Assembly: GCA_029572815.1 (NCBI GenBank)
Contig: JAKPUQ010000056.1
Coordinates: 1 to 59,550, forward strand
From: Bacillota bacterium
GTDB lineage: Bacteria > Bacillota > Clostridia > Oscillospirales > Ruminococcaceae
Direction: 5' to 3'
DNA: 59,550 bases
Shown here: positions 59,419 through 59,550 of the stretch, one piece after another
How positions within the stretch are numbered: the first letter of the stretch is position 1
Layout of the letters: each line of letters opens with the position of its first letter
Notes under the pieces: generated by a model
Database searches by the model: none
What the model was told of the DNA's origin: nothing
The model's input: the letters and a program-made list of their open reading frames with translations, nothing else
Program-made: the position numbers and the translations under genes

Positions 59419-59550
59419 TGTCAATAAAAAACTGAGCCACAGCGCTAATAAAAAAGTGAGCCAGTTTTGATAAAAAAATAATGAGCCACTAATCATTATT
59501 CATGGTCGAGTCGATACGGTAAGATGAGCTGCAGTTCATATTAAGAACGA
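59419..59550 (-). mobile_element. Terminal end of an IS21-like element, istB side, partial
   Basis: Begins TGTCAATAAAAAACTGAGCCA and has three TGAGCCA repeats within 70 bases, as at the left edge of the window. A coding frame ends within it on the minus strand. The element runs in the same direction as the copy at 1-137. Confidence 0.55.
59489..59550 (-). CDS. C-terminus of an IstB-like transposition ATPase, partial
   Basis: On the minus strand, a frame entering from the right edge reads NCSSSYRIDSTMNND and stops at TAG (complement of 59489-59491), inside the IS end. The SYRI-type ending is similar to IstB helper proteins of IS21 elements. Only 20 residues are visible. Confidence 0.35.
   Translation of the reverse strand, partial: VLNMNCSSSYRIDSTMNND

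Noticed and set aside
1..59550. tRNA and rRNA genes, phage genes, toxin-antitoxin pairs and CRISPR-Cas
   Set aside because: I looked for cloverleaf-like ends (GGTTCGA..), rRNA cores, integrases and cas motifs and saw none that could be supported.

Overview
The window looks like chromosome from an anaerobic, low-to-mid GC gut or rumen Firmicute of the Ruminococcaceae/Oscillospiraceae, most like Ruminococcus. The clues are dockerin modules of the Ruminococcus style, a GH5 endoglucanase on a Thr-rich lipoprotein stalk, an IorA/IorB/PaaK cluster, the clostridial ylmE-sepF-ylmH-divIVA order, SD-led starts and TTGACA/TATAAT promoters. Gene names below come from reading motifs by eye; no database search was run.

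Layout. 1-137 and 59419-59550 are ends of IS21-like elements with repeated TGAGCCA motifs, lying in the same orientation, so the window sits between two IS copies. 141-1042 holds a dockerin protein cut by the IS and a small zinc-ribbon protein. 1113-5328 has rpsT, the spore protease gpr, a DUF2461 protein, an MBL-fold lipoprotein and a membrane-anchored protein. 5492-25885 is a long plus-strand array: miaB, two lipoproteins, mutS, mutL, two membrane paralogues, miaA, hfq, an HlyD-like protein, ylmE, sepF, ylmH, divIVA, ileS, lspA, an RluA-type pseudouridine synthase, a HAD hydrolase and a small membrane protein. 26032-31639 carries split transketolase, a lipoprotein, an Rrf2 regulator convergent with cysK, and a lipoprotein with a cohesin-like domain. 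31996-35519 encodes a cell-surface GH5 enzyme and a dockerin-bearing GDSL esterase. 35574-43781 has a diacylglycerol-kinase-like protein, holB, ricT, queH, a YbaK protein, a degenerate GGDEF protein, a lipoprotein, CIRCE-linked hsp20 and a Cof hydrolase. 44080-50879 is an aryl-pyruvate oxidation cluster (iorA, iorB, paaK, ACT protein) split by an insertion that encodes a Gly/Tyr/Gln-rich membrane protein. 51004-59282 ends with a zinc-ribbon protein, a split EcsC protein, malQ, a lipoprotein, glgP and three tandem four-helix membrane proteins.

Main observations. Both mismatch-repair genes are damaged. mutS has lost about 35 N-terminal codons, including the region that should carry the F-x-E mismatch-binding motif, at a junction that also truncates the lipoprotein gene before it. 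mutL has one extra C in a C6 run and loses its CPHGRP metal-binding motif. Three other genes also carry apparent single-base frameshifts, two of them in C/G runs. That fits either a mutator lineage or homopolymer error in the assembly, and reads are needed to decide. Other points of interest are a FUS-like prion-like low-complexity domain on a bacterial membrane protein, a 170-bp five-hairpin repeat whose two copies differ by compensatory changes, three families of intergenic heptamer tracts, a hairpin between the SD and start of ileS, a shared operator-like motif at rrf2 and cysK, and a relic of the iorA 3' end with only synonymous differences.
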